Shown: piece by piece, positions 17,341 to 25,680 of the stretch | Position numbering within the stretch: the first letter of the stretch is position 1 | Layout of the letters: the number at the start of each line of letters is the position of its first letter | Origin: DATFDN01 sp963756545 | Lineage (GTDB): Bacteria > Pseudomonadota > Alphaproteobacteria > Acetobacterales > Acetobacteraceae | Assembly (NCBI GenBank): GCA_963756545.1 | Contig: CAVWNY010000001.1 | Coordinates: 186,001 to 250,000, forward strand | DNA: 64,000 nucleotides | Direction: 5' to 3' | The notes under the pieces: model-generated | What the model was told of the DNA's origin: nothing | The model's database searches: none | Seen by the model: the letters and a program-made list of their open reading frames with translations, nothing else | Position numbers and translations under genes: made by a program

Positions 17341-18660
17341 CTACATCCAGCCGGCCGCCAGGCGATCTACATTGTCGCGAAACCGGTACCAGCTTCCGAT
17401 TGCCGGCAGGAACCAGGGATTCCCCGAATACATGGGATGATCGGGGAAGTCCGGCGCGTCGAACGCGCATTCGTAATTCGCCTGGCCCGCGATCTTGCGC
17501 GCCGTCTGATGGCCAAGATAGGTCATCATCGCGACGCCGCTGCCGTTGCAGCCGAGCAGATAGTGCATTCCATCCTGCCGGCCCATGTGCGGCAGCGCGT
17601 CGAGCGTGAACGCGACGTTGCCGGTCCAGGCATGGGTGACCTTCGCATCCCTCAATTGCGGGAAGCGATCCGCCATGAAACGATGCAGGATCGGGGCGCT
17701 GGTCTGCGCGTCCACCTGCGTGAACCGGGCGCGGCCACCGAATATCATGCGCTTGCCGTCCGGCGACATGCGATAATAACAGAGGACGCGGCGGGTGTCG
17801 GCGAGCGTCCGGCGCTTGGGGATGAGCGACGCGGCAAGGTCGGGCGGCAGTTCTTCGGTCGCAATGATGTGGCTCGCGACCGGAACGACGCGGCGCCTGA
17901 GTTCCGGCGTGATGTCGCCAGTGTAGCCGTTGGTCGCTACGACCACCTCGTTGGCCTCGACGTCACCGCGACCCGTCCGCACGCGCCACCCATCACCCGA
18001 TTTCGCGATCCGGTTGACCGGTGCCTGGGCGCAGACCGGAATGCCGCGCCGACGGCACGCATCCAGCAGGCCCTTGTAGTAAAGGGCCGGGTGCAGACTG
18101 GCGGAGCGTTCCACCACCATCCCGCCGTAGTAGTAGTCGCTCGCCATCTCCTCGCGCTGGCGCTCGCGGGGAACCATGTAGCATTCCGATTGCGCGACCC
18201 GATTGAGCCGATCAACTCGCTTGGCTTGACTCGCGTAGTGCCTCGGCGTCCAGGCCCCGACGAACCGCCCCGTCTTGCGCCAGAAGCACTGGATGTTTTC
18301 CTCGGTGATCAGGTTTTCGATCAGGCTGAACGCATCAGCGGCGTCCGCCAGCACCGCATCGCCGCGGTCCGTCGATAGGCTCTTGCCGGAGAAGCTCTTG
18401 CCGATGTTCACGCCGCCGCTCACGCCGCCGCCGTTGCGCGTGCTGGCGCCGAAGCCGAGCTCCTTCGCTTCGAGCACGACGCAATCGCTGCCCTGCTTCG
18501 CCAATTCGAGGGAGGTGGACAGTCCGCCATAGCCGGCGCCCACGATCGCGACCCGAACCCGCTTCGGAAGGTCGAGGGGATCCTGCGCCGTCGGCTGGTA
18601 TGCCTCCCACCAGTACGGCATTGCCTTGAAGCTGGCATGGAAGATCGCTGATCGCGTCAT
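17341..18660 (-). CDS. FAD-dependent oxidoreductase (DadA/PuuB type)
   Basis: A 439-residue flavin oxidoreductase of the D-amino-acid-dehydrogenase family, nearest by eye to gamma-glutamylputrescine oxidase PuuB. The Rossmann motif reads AIVGAGYGGLSTSLELAKQG near residue 37, followed by an acidic residue in VLEAKELGFGASTRNGGGVSGG, and the C-terminal FAD contact reads GNVAFTLDALPHMG ... GCNGSGVAMMTYLG. It would oxidise a secondary or primary amine. A glutamine-synthetase-like ligase is present about 9 kb away, so a PuuA/PuuB-type route is possible but the genes are not linked. It follows the Liv-1/SDR operon on the same strand after 161 bp. Confidence 0.85.
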   Translation of the reverse strand: MTRSAIFHASFKAMPYWWEAYQPTAQDPLDLPKRVRVAIVGAGYGGLSTSLELAKQGSDCVVLEAKELGFGASTRNGGGVSGGVNIGKSFSGKSLSTDRGDAVLADAADAFSLIENLITEENIQCFWRKTGRFVGAWTPRHYASQAKRVDRLNRVAQSECYMVPRERQREEMASDYYYGGMVVERSASLHPALYYKGLLDACRRRGIPVCAQAPVNRIAKSGDGWRVRTGRGDVEANEVVVATNGYTGDITPELRRRVVPVASHIIATEELPPDLAASLIPKRRTLADTRRVLCYYRMSPDGKRMIFGGRARFTQVDAQTSAPILHRFMADRFPQLRDAKVTHAWTGNVAFTLDALPHMGRQDGMHYLLGCNGSGVAMMTYLGHQTARKIAGQANYECAFDAPDFPDHPMYSGNPWFLPAIGSWYRFRDNVDRLAAGWM

Positions 18661-18821
18661 TCCCGATCACTCTTGTGCAACGACCCAAGCCTGACGGAGC
18701 GGGCCTCGCGGGTCAATGCGGTCTGGTCCTTTTCGACGAGCCGGGCATTATCGGGGTCGGCATCCGCCGGCATGCCGCGAGGTTCGGGCGCGGGACCCAG
18801 GACCTGCAAATGCGGTAGCCT

Positions 18822-19574
18822 CTAATGAAAGCTCCGGCCCCCATCGACCGCTATTGCCGAGCCGGTCATGTAGCCGGACTCCGTGCCGGTGAGGAACAAG
18901 GCCATCGCCGCGACCTCGTCCGGGTGCCCGGGACGCTTGATCAGGTAGCGATCCGTGATCGCGCGAAGCGTGGCGTCGGGATCGGGGGCAGACTCGAAAG
19001 AGCGGTGAAAAAGCGGCGTATCGATGATGCCGGGGCAGATCGCGTTGACGCGTATGTTGTCGGCCGCGAGATCGACCGCGAGCGCCTTGCTGAGCATCAC
19101 CAGCGCCGCCTTGGCGCTGCAATACGCGGTGCGATGCTCCAGCGGACGCAGCCCAGCGGCGGAGGCGATGTTGACGATGGTGCCCGCGCCGGCCCGGCGC
19201 AGCGCGGGCAGGGCGGCGCGGCAGACATGGAACGGGCCATCCAGGTCGACCGCCATGACGCGGCGCCAGTCAGCGGCGGTCATTTCGGCGAACGGACGGA
19301 GCAGGTCGATGCCGGCGCAGTTCACGACGCCATCCAGGCCGCCAAGCGCCTGGACCGCGGCGTCGACGGCCTGCTGCACCGCCGCCTCGTCCGCCACGTC
19401 GGCGACGAACGGAAACGCCCCGGCGCCGATCCGCCCCGCTGTCTCCCGCAGCCTTGCGTCCTGGCGATCCAGCATCCCGACCTGCGCTCCCTCGACGCGG
19501 AGCATTTCGGAAACTGCGGCGCCGATGCCGGAAGCGGCGCCGGTGACCAGGATGCGGCGGTTCGGAACGCGCAT
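18822..19574 (-). CDS. short-chain dehydrogenase/reductase (SDR)
   Basis: A 250-residue classical SDR. The cofactor motif TGAASGIGAA lies at residues 10-19, the NAG motif reads VVNCAGI, the catalytic Tyr-Lys motif is YCSAKAAL near residue 148, and the end carries ITGSAIAVDGG-like sequence (MTGSAIAVDGG). It acts as an NAD(P)-dependent oxidoreductase on an unknown alcohol or ketone. It starts 2 bp after the NTF2-like gene and is the last gene of the minus-strand Liv operon, so it probably works on the imported compound. Confidence 0.88.
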   Translation of the reverse strand: MRVPNRRILVTGAASGIGAAVSEMLRVEGAQVGMLDRQDARLRETAGRIGAGAFPFVADVADEAAVQQAVDAAVQALGGLDGVVNCAGIDLLRPFAEMTAADWRRVMAVDLDGPFHVCRAALPALRRAGAGTIVNIASAAGLRPLEHRTAYCSAKAALVMLSKALAVDLAADNIRVNAICPGIIDTPLFHRSFESAPDPDATLRAITDRYLIKRPGHPDEVAAMALFLTGTESGYMTGSAIAVDGGRSFH

Positions 19575-19576
19575 GA

Positions 19577-20125
19577 TCAGCTCCACGGGTCGAGCGGCGC
19601 GTTGCGCCGTGCCGACCAGGATTCGTTCACGGGCGTGATGAATTTGAGCTTGAAGACCATTCGCTCCATCCGCCAACCCTCCGGCGTGCGGACATAGTCG
19701 TCCTCGGTGACCGCGCTCATCAGCATGGCCCGGTTGCCTTCGGTCAACGTGCATGGCTGCCAGAGCATCCAGGAGGCGTGCGCCGCGTCTCCTCGCAGCT
19801 CGATCGCCGGACTCACGAAGTAGTGCAGCGCGAAACTCCAGCCGGTGGCGCGCAGGTGGCGATAGATTTCCTCGCGGCCGCGGCGCAGGCCGAATTGCGG
19901 ACCGCCGTCCCAGACGCCGTCATCGGTGAACACCGCGACCTGCTGGCGGGTGAGGACGTCGATCTCGTCCTGCGGTTTGCGCCGGTGGTCGTTGGTGTAT
20001 TTTGCGTCCGCGCAGTGGGCATAGAACGCCTTCAGCGCACGGATCGCCTCGCAATCCTCGACGCGCCGCAGGCGCTGTTCGAGCGTGAGGTCGTCCAGGG
20101 GCGTGATCTGCATGGGTTTCCTCAT
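19577..20125 (-). CDS. nuclear transport factor 2-like (SnoaL-like) protein
   Basis: A 182-residue protein with the NTF2/SnoaL-like cone fold: an N-terminal helix LEQRLRRVEDCEAIRALKAFYAHCAD, then DDGVWDGG and a run of beta strands with PEGWRMERMVFKLKF at the end. Members include dehydratases, isomerases and ring-hydroxylating dioxygenase small subunits; many are uncharacterised. The ATG at 20125 overlaps the stop of the upstream LivF-type gene (ATGA), supporting coupled translation; ATG at 20113 is an alternative. It sits between transporter genes and an SDR gene and probably takes part in the same catabolic route. Confidence 0.75.
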   Translation of the reverse strand: MRKPMQITPLDDLTLEQRLRRVEDCEAIRALKAFYAHCADAKYTNDHRRKPQDEIDVLTRQQVAVFTDDGVWDGGPQFGLRRGREEIYRHLRATGWSFALHYFVSPAIELRGDAAHASWMLWQPCTLTEGNRAMLMSAVTEDDYVRTPEGWRMERMVFKLKFITPVNESWSARRNAPLDPWS

Positions 20126-20835
20126 GGTTCGCCGAGGCCGAGATAGATCTCCTGGACCCGCTTGTCGCGTTTGAGGTCGGTGGCGGCGCCCGCTATTTGG
20201 ATCGCGCCGCGCTCCATGATCACCGCACGGTCGGCGATATCGAGCGCCACCTCGATCTGCTGCTCGACGATCACCACGGCGGTTCCCTGCTCGGCCCAGC
20301 GCTTGAGAAACGCGAGGGTCGGCGGGATCAGCGCCTGGGCGAGGCCGAGCGACGGTTCGTCGCACAGCAACACCTTGGGCTGCGCGACGAAGGCCTGGGC
20401 GAGCGCAAGCATCTGCTGCTGCCCGCCGCTGAGGTCGCGCGCCTGGGCGCGCAGCTTCTGGCGCAGCACCGGGAACATCTCCAGCGCGGGTTCGGCGAGC
20501 GCCTCGAAGTCGATGCGCGCGCCGCGAAAGGCGGCGCCGAGCTTGATGTTGTCGCGCACGCTGAGTTGCGGAAACACGCGATGGCCATCCAGCACGAGAC
20601 GCAGGCCCGCGCGCGTGATCTCCTCCGGCGCCGTGCCCGTGATGTCGCTTCCGTCCAGCTCCACGCGGCCTCGCGTGGGCTTGATGAAGCCGGCGATGGT
20701 GCGCAGGAGCGTCGATTTGCCGGCGCCGTTCGGGCCGAGGACCAGCACGATCTCGCCGGGCGCGGCGGCGAGGTCGATGCCGCGCAGCACCGGAACGCGG
20801 CCGTAGCCGGCATGCACGTCAGCGACGCGCAGCAT
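20122..20835 (-). CDS. LivF-type ABC transporter ATP-binding protein (Liv-1)
   Basis: A 237-residue ATPase of the branched-chain amino-acid type. Walker A reads GPNGAGKST near residue 36, the signature motif is LSGGQQQ, Walker B is LLCDEPSLGL, and the H-loop region carries VVIVEQQ, the glutamine variant typical of LivF. Start chosen at 20835, where the family sequence begins (MLRVADVHAGYG). It overlaps the LivM-LivG fusion gene by 17 bp and the NTF2-like gene by 4 bp, so it belongs to the six-gene minus-strand operon from about 24.75 to 18.8 kb. Confidence 0.92.
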   Translation of the reverse strand: MLRVADVHAGYGRVPVLRGIDLAAAPGEIVLVLGPNGAGKSTLLRTIAGFIKPTRGRVELDGSDITGTAPEEITRAGLRLVLDGHRVFPQLSVRDNIKLGAAFRGARIDFEALAEPALEMFPVLRQKLRAQARDLSGGQQQMLALAQAFVAQPKVLLCDEPSLGLAQALIPPTLAFLKRWAEQGTAVVIVEQQIEVALDIADRAVIMERGAIQIAGAATDLKRDKRVQEIYLGLGEP

Positions 20836-22645
20836 CGACCGATCCGGTGAACAGTGCGCGCACGCGCGGGTCGTCGGCGATCTCCGCTGGCGCGCCCTCG
20901 GCGACGATCTGCCCGGCATCGAGCACGCTGATCCGGTCGGCGACGCGCCACACCAGATGCAGATCGTGCTCGACCAGGAGAATGGTCTTGCCGAGCCGAT
21001 CGCGGAGGAAGCCGATGAGGGCGGCGAAATCGCGCCGCTCCTCCGGCGAGAGGCCGGCGGCGGGCTCGTCCAGCAGCAGGATGTCCGCGTCGGTTGCGAC
21101 CATGCGCAGCGTCTCCAGCACGCGCCGCTGGGCATGGGCCAGCAGGTCCGGACGGCTCGCGGTCCAGGCGACGCGGAACGGTTGCAGCATGCGCAACAGC
21201 CAGTGATGCCTCGCGCCGCGGAGATCGGCGCCGATCTCCAGGTTCTGCCAGATCGACATCTCCTCGAACACGCGCGGGGTCTGGAAGGTGCGGCCGAGAC
21301 CGAGGGCGGCGAGGCGGTGCGCCGGAAGGCGCGAGCTGGCCTCGCCGCGCACCCGCACCTCGCCGCCGTCGAGCCGGATGAGGCCGGAGATCACGTTGAG
21401 CAGCGTGGTCTTGCCGGAGCCGTTCGGGCCGACAAGGCCATGCACGCGGCCGGCGGCAACGGCGACGTCCACGCCGTCGAGGGCGACGAGCTGGCCGAAC
21501 TGCTTGCGCGCGCCCCGGACCGTGATGGCGGGACCGGATGGGCGCGCGTCCACGGAACCGGCGCCGTCGCCGCGATGGGCCAGCACGTGCCCGATGTCGA
21601 TCGGCGGGACCTGGGCACGCAGCCGCCGCTCCCGCGCCGCCTTCACGAGGCTGCCCACCACGCCGTCGGGGAAGGCCAGCATGATCAACAGCGCGACAAT
21701 TCCGTAGGCGAGCAGGCGATAGATTGACAGTTCCGCGAACACGGCGTTCGGCACCAGGTAGAGGATCCACACGCCGATCACCGGCCCGACGAGTTGCCCG
21801 GTGCCGCCGACGATCACCGAGAAGAAGAAAAAGATCGAGAGATCGACCCGAAAGGCATAAGGACTGACGAAGCCCAGCACGGGCACATAGAGCGCGCCCG
21901 CGACGCCGGTGCCGAGGGCGGCGAGGATGAAGGCGAGGAATCGCAGCTTTCCTGGATCGATGCCGAGCGTCATCGCCGCTTCCGGGCTGACTGCGGCCAC
22001 GCGCATGCGACGTCCGGTGCCCGAGGCGCGCAGCGCGGCGTGCCCGGCCAGCGCCGCGATCGCAGCCGCCATGACGAGCAGCGAAGTCCAGCTCAGGCCG
22101 GCTCCGATCTCATGGGTCACCGAGGGCAGGCTGACCGAGATGCCGTTGATCCCGTTGGTCACGTCGTTGAACGCGACCAGCAGTTGCGGGAACACGACCG
22201 CGGCGCTGAGGGTGACGAAGCCGAGATAGTAGCCCTGCACCCGCAGCGCCGGTAGGGCGAAGAGGAACCCGAGCACCAGGGCAGCGCCGATTCCGGCAAG
22301 GAAGCCGAGCGCGTAGTCGTAGCCCCACAATCCGGTGATGATGCCGGCCGTGGTGGCGGCAAGTCCGAACACCGCGCCCTGGCCGAAGGAGACCTGCCCG
22401 GCATCGGCGAGCAGCATGTTTTGCAGGACGGCCACGGTGACGAACAGGTTCACCACCAGGAAATTGTGCGCCCAGTACGGACGGCCGGTGACCGCGGGCA
22501 GGATGATGCTGAGCACGACGCCGCCGATGCCGATCGCGAGTTGAACGAGCGTGGAGTCGATGCGGAGCGAAATGGGCGCGCGCGCACCGTTGCCGCGCGC
22601 GGGCTCGGTTTTGGGAAGGGCTTGGGCGTGGCGCATGCGGGTCAA
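20819..22645 (-). CDS. fused LivM permease / LivG ATPase (Liv-1)
   Basis: A 608-residue fusion. Residues about 30-335 form a LivM-type permease with eight or so membrane helices, including LLADAGQVSFGQGAVFGLAA and GGTGQLVGPVIG. After a linker, residues about 370-605 form a LivG-type ATPase with Walker A GPNGSGKTT, Walker B ILLLDEPAAGL and H-loop LLVEHD. The ABC signature is degenerate: where LivG normally has a glycine-containing LSYGxQRR, this protein reads LLAHAQRR. One polypeptide therefore carries one permease and one ATPase half. It overlaps the neighbouring LivH and LivF genes by 4 and 17 bp. Confidence 0.92.
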   Translation of the reverse strand: MTRMRHAQALPKTEPARGNGARAPISLRIDSTLVQLAIGIGGVVLSIILPAVTGRPYWAHNFLVVNLFVTVAVLQNMLLADAGQVSFGQGAVFGLAATTAGIITGLWGYDYALGFLAGIGAALVLGFLFALPALRVQGYYLGFVTLSAAVVFPQLLVAFNDVTNGINGISVSLPSVTHEIGAGLSWTSLLVMAAAIAALAGHAALRASGTGRRMRVAAVSPEAAMTLGIDPGKLRFLAFILAALGTGVAGALYVPVLGFVSPYAFRVDLSIFFFFSVIVGGTGQLVGPVIGVWILYLVPNAVFAELSIYRLLAYGIVALLIMLAFPDGVVGSLVKAARERRLRAQVPPIDIGHVLAHRGDGAGSVDARPSGPAITVRGARKQFGQLVALDGVDVAVAAGRVHGLVGPNGSGKTTLLNVISGLIRLDGGEVRVRGEASSRLPAHRLAALGLGRTFQTPRVFEEMSIWQNLEIGADLRGARHHWLLRMLQPFRVAWTASRPDLLAHAQRRVLETLRMVATDADILLLDEPAAGLSPEERRDFAALIGFLRDRLGKTILLVEHDLHLVWRVADRISVLDAGQIVAEGAPAEIADDPRVRALFTGSVDAARR

Positions 22646-23520
22646 ACTCGGCGCGCGGCGGGCCGGCCGAACAGGCCCTCGGGCCGCACCATCAGCACCG
22701 CCACCAGAAGCGCGAGCGACACCAAATCCTGGAACTCGCCGCCGTACGTATAGGCCGCGTACATCGACGCCATGCCGACGAGCAATCCGCCGATCAGCGC
22801 CCCGAGGTCGCTGCCGAGACCGCCGATCACCGCTGCCACGAAGCCGTTCAGGACGTAGGACACGCCGAAATCATTGGCGATCGCGATCACCGGGGCGGCG
22901 ACGAAGCCGGCGGAGCCGACGATCAGCCCGCTGATCGCGAACGCGATGATCTGAAGCCGGCGCACCCGGATGCCGGCAGCCCGCGCGGCGTCCAGATCCT
23001 GCGCGATCGCGCTGATGGCGAGTCCGGTGAGCATGCGCGTATGGAACAAATGCAACACGCCGAACCAGATCAGCGCCAGCGCCAGCGCCATCGCGTAGGG
23101 CGCGGGGACGCGGGTGCCGAGGAACCAGAAAGCCGGGAAGGGGCTGCGCACCGTCTGCTGCGCGGTCCCCTGATAGATCAGGATCACCGCGCCGATGATC
23201 ACCGCCGCCGCGAGCGTCGTGATCAGCCAGGAATGCTGTTCCACGGAGGAGCGCAGCGGCAGCAGCGTGATGTATCCCTGCATCGCCAGCAGCGCCGCGA
23301 TCAGCAGCGCGGAGGCGGGCAGCAGCACGAACCACTGGCCCATGCCGGGCACCGACGGCAGCACCAGGAAGGCGAACAGCCCGCCTAGCACCAGCATGTT
23401 GCCCTGGGCGAAGTTCAGGATGCCGCTGGAGTTGAAGACCACGTTGAAGCTCATGCCCACCAGCGCGAAGACGGCGCCGATGCCGATCCCGTGGACCAGG
23501 ACGATCAGCGTGTCCTGCAT
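22642..23520 (-). CDS. LivH-type ABC transporter permease (Liv-1)
   Basis: A 292-residue inner-membrane permease of the LivH type with about eight helices. Family landmarks are GIGIGAVFALVGMSFNVVFNSSGILNFAQG split across the first helix and the LNFAQGNMLVLGG motif, then GFVAAVIGGLGSDLGALIGGLLVG, the cytoplasmic loop and gated helix pair near residues 215-245. It pairs with the LivM part of the adjoining fusion protein. It begins 15 bp after the binding-protein gene and overlaps the fusion gene by 4 bp. Confidence 0.92.
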   Translation of the reverse strand: MQDTLIVLVHGIGIGAVFALVGMSFNVVFNSSGILNFAQGNMLVLGGLFAFLVLPSVPGMGQWFVLLPASALLIAALLAMQGYITLLPLRSSVEQHSWLITTLAAAVIIGAVILIYQGTAQQTVRSPFPAFWFLGTRVPAPYAMALALALIWFGVLHLFHTRMLTGLAISAIAQDLDAARAAGIRVRRLQIIAFAISGLIVGSAGFVAAPVIAIANDFGVSYVLNGFVAAVIGGLGSDLGALIGGLLVGMASMYAAYTYGGEFQDLVSLALLVAVLMVRPEGLFGRPAARRV

Positions 23521-23535
23521 CGGCGCGGCCCGGTC

Positions 23536-24753
23536 TCAGCAGCCATAGCGCTGCTGGATGCCGCCCTCTCGCATTCGGTCGGGATAGACGGCGGTCACCG
23601 CGTCCGGGCCGACCAGGAAGTGCGAGGTCGGGCTGGCGCTGAGGCTTCCCAGGATGCCCTTGTGGTTCTTCGCGTTCGCCTCGATCCAGGCGGCGATGGT
23701 CGGGCCGTCGGTCTTGCCGCCATTCGCCTCGATCGCATCCCTCATCAGCTGCACGCCGTCATAGAGCGTGGCCGCGAACTGCATGGAGAGATGCGCGGCC
23801 TGGTCCGGCCGGAACGCCTTCGCCCGCGCGACGAAATCGAGGAACGCCTTCGGCACGTCCGTCGCCTTGCAATAGGTGAACGCCTTGTAGGCGATGCCGG
23901 TGACGTCGTGCGCATGCAATGATTCGCCGCCGGCGTTCTTGATCACCGCGCTGGCGAAGGTGGCGATGGCGTAATTGCCGGTGACCTTCACGTTCCAGCC
24001 GAGTTCGTCCAAGCTTTTCAGGGCATTGCCGCCGTCCTCGCCGCTGCTCGGAAACAGGAACAGCGTGTCCGGGCTGCCGCGCTTGAGCGACAGCAGTTGC
24101 GGGGTCATGTCCACCGCGCGGTATTGGAACTGCTCCGTGCCGGTGAGCTTGATCCCGCGCGCGGCCATCTCGTGCTGCATCAACTCGACGAAGGACTTGG
24201 CCTGCGCGCCGCTATCGGAGAGGATCGCGCCCGATTTCGCCGACAGCGCCGTGGCGGCCTGATTGACCATCGCCTCGGCCTGCGTCCCGGCATTGATCAG
24301 CAGGCTGAAATAGTATGGCGCCGCCTTCGGGGTGATCTGCTCGGAGCCGGTCGCCCCCATCTGCGGGATTTTGGCCTCGTTCAGCACCGGCAGGGAGGCC
24401 ATCAGCACCTGGCTGATGATCGGACCGAAGACGATGTCCACTTTGTCGTCCTGCACGAGACGCTTGATCTCACCGACGCCGACGGTCGGATCGGTCTGCG
24501 TATCCGCCGTGAACACCTGGAGCTTCCGCCCGTCGATGCCGCCGGCGTCGTTGATCTCCTTGATCGCGAGGTCGATGCCGAGCCGGGCGGCTTCCGCCGC
24601 CGTGGCGACGCCGCCGGTCAGATCAAGGAACTCCCCGACCTTGATCGGCGGCTTCTGCGCCGCGGCCGGGCCGGCCATCACCAGCGCGGCGGCGAATAGC
24701 GAAATCACCAAGCCGTAGGCTTTGGGCGTGTGCAGGCGAAACTTTGTCCGCAT
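23536..24753 (-). CDS. LivJ/K-type substrate-binding protein (Liv-1)
   Basis: A 405-residue periplasmic binding protein of the Leu/Ile/Val type. The N-terminus is a Sec signal peptide (LVISLFAAALVMAGPAAAQ), then IKVGEFLDLTGGVA starts the first lobe, with INDAGGIDGRKLQV and IFGPIIS-like (VFGPIIS) segments. The substrate could be an amino acid, amide or aromatic acid; the branch cannot be assigned by eye. ATG at 24753 was chosen because the signal peptide starts there; upstream sequence belongs to the divergent promoter region. It is the first gene of the minus-strand operon and faces the SDR gene of the right-hand operon across about 100 bp. Confidence 0.9.
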   Translation of the reverse strand: MRTKFRLHTPKAYGLVISLFAAALVMAGPAAAQKPPIKVGEFLDLTGGVATAAEAARLGIDLAIKEINDAGGIDGRKLQVFTADTQTDPTVGVGEIKRLVQDDKVDIVFGPIISQVLMASLPVLNEAKIPQMGATGSEQITPKAAPYYFSLLINAGTQAEAMVNQAATALSAKSGAILSDSGAQAKSFVELMQHEMAARGIKLTGTEQFQYRAVDMTPQLLSLKRGSPDTLFLFPSSGEDGGNALKSLDELGWNVKVTGNYAIATFASAVIKNAGGESLHAHDVTGIAYKAFTYCKATDVPKAFLDFVARAKAFRPDQAAHLSMQFAATLYDGVQLMRDAIEANGGKTDGPTIAAWIEANAKNHKGILGSLSASPTSHFLVGPDAVTAVYPDRMREGGIQQRYGC

Positions 24754-24856
24754 CAAAGCCTCCCGGATGGCGTGGGCTCTTGGGGCGTGTGGCCCATCCT
24801 TGTGCGACGCTGGCGGCATCGTCAATCTCGCGGTCGGCTTCATCAGGAGAACCGCG

Positions 24857-25615
24857 ATGGCGGCGGACGTGCAGGGGCGGATTTGCGTGGTGACAGGTGC
24901 GGCGAACGGCATCGGCCGGGCGAGCGCGTTGTGCCTGGCGCGGGCGGGCGGCGATCTCGCCCTGCTGGATCGCGAGGCGGAGCCGCTGGCGGCGGTGACG
25001 CGGGAGATCGAGGCGCTGGGTCGCCGCGCCATGGCGCTGACCGTGGATTGCACCGACAGGGAAGCGGTGGAGGACGCGTTCCGCCGGATCGACACGCGCT
25101 ACGGCGGGGTCGATGTGCTGTTCAACAACGTCGGCCAGAGCGCGCGGGAGCGCGCGAGCGAATTCTGGTGCTCCGATCCCGCGACGTGGCGCTTCGTGCT
25201 GGAGGTGTCGCTGCATTCCGCCATGCTGTGCGCGCGCCAGGTTGTCGGACGGATGCGCGAGCGCCGCGGCGGCAAGATCATCAACATGTCCTCCGAATCG
25301 GCGTTTTATGGCGATCTCGGCCTGGCCGACTACAGCGCCGCTAAGATGGGCGTGGTCGGCTTCACGCGGGCGCTTGCGCGCGAGCTGGCGCCGTTCCGGG
25401 TGAACGTCAACGCGGTGGCGCCCGGCGGGATTCGCACCCGCGCGCATGACCGTCTGCCGGCGGAAGTGATCGACCGCATCCGCGACAGCACGCCGATGGG
25501 CTACATCGCGGAGCCGGAGGATGTCGGCAACGTGGTGGTATTCCTGGCCAGCGAGGACAGCCGCTTCATCACCGGCCAGTCATTGCTGATCGACGGCGGG
25601 CGGTGGATGATCTGA
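24857..25615 (+). CDS. short-chain dehydrogenase/reductase (SDR)
   Basis: A 252-residue classical SDR. The cofactor loop reads TGAANGIGRA near residue 14, the NNxG motif is LFNNVGQ, the catalytic motif is YSAAKMG near residue 158, and the C-terminus has ITGQSLLIDGG. The ATG at 24857 is preceded by AGGAGA at suitable distance; the longer open frame to 24722 reaches into the divergent gene. It heads the plus-strand operon with hydantoinase, deacetylase-fold and transporter genes and would oxidise or reduce an intermediate of that route. Confidence 0.88.
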   Translation: MAADVQGRICVVTGAANGIGRASALCLARAGGDLALLDREAEPLAAVTREIEALGRRAMALTVDCTDREAVEDAFRRIDTRYGGVDVLFNNVGQSARERASEFWCSDPATWRFVLEVSLHSAMLCARQVVGRMRERRGGKIINMSSESAFYGDLGLADYSAAKMGVVGFTRALARELAPFRVNVNAVAPGGIRTRAHDRLPAEVIDRIRDSTPMGYIAEPEDVGNVVVFLASEDSRFITGQSLLIDGGRWMI

Positions 25616-25680
25616 GACGGACGCATTGCATTCGCGTCGCGTGCCGGTAGGCTGATCGCGGGCAGTTGGATCGACGGCAC

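Noticed and set aside
17341..18660. Assigning the oxidase as PuuB in a complete Puu pathway with the GS-like ligase
   Set aside because: The genes are about 9 kb apart on opposite strands and no other puu genes are present.
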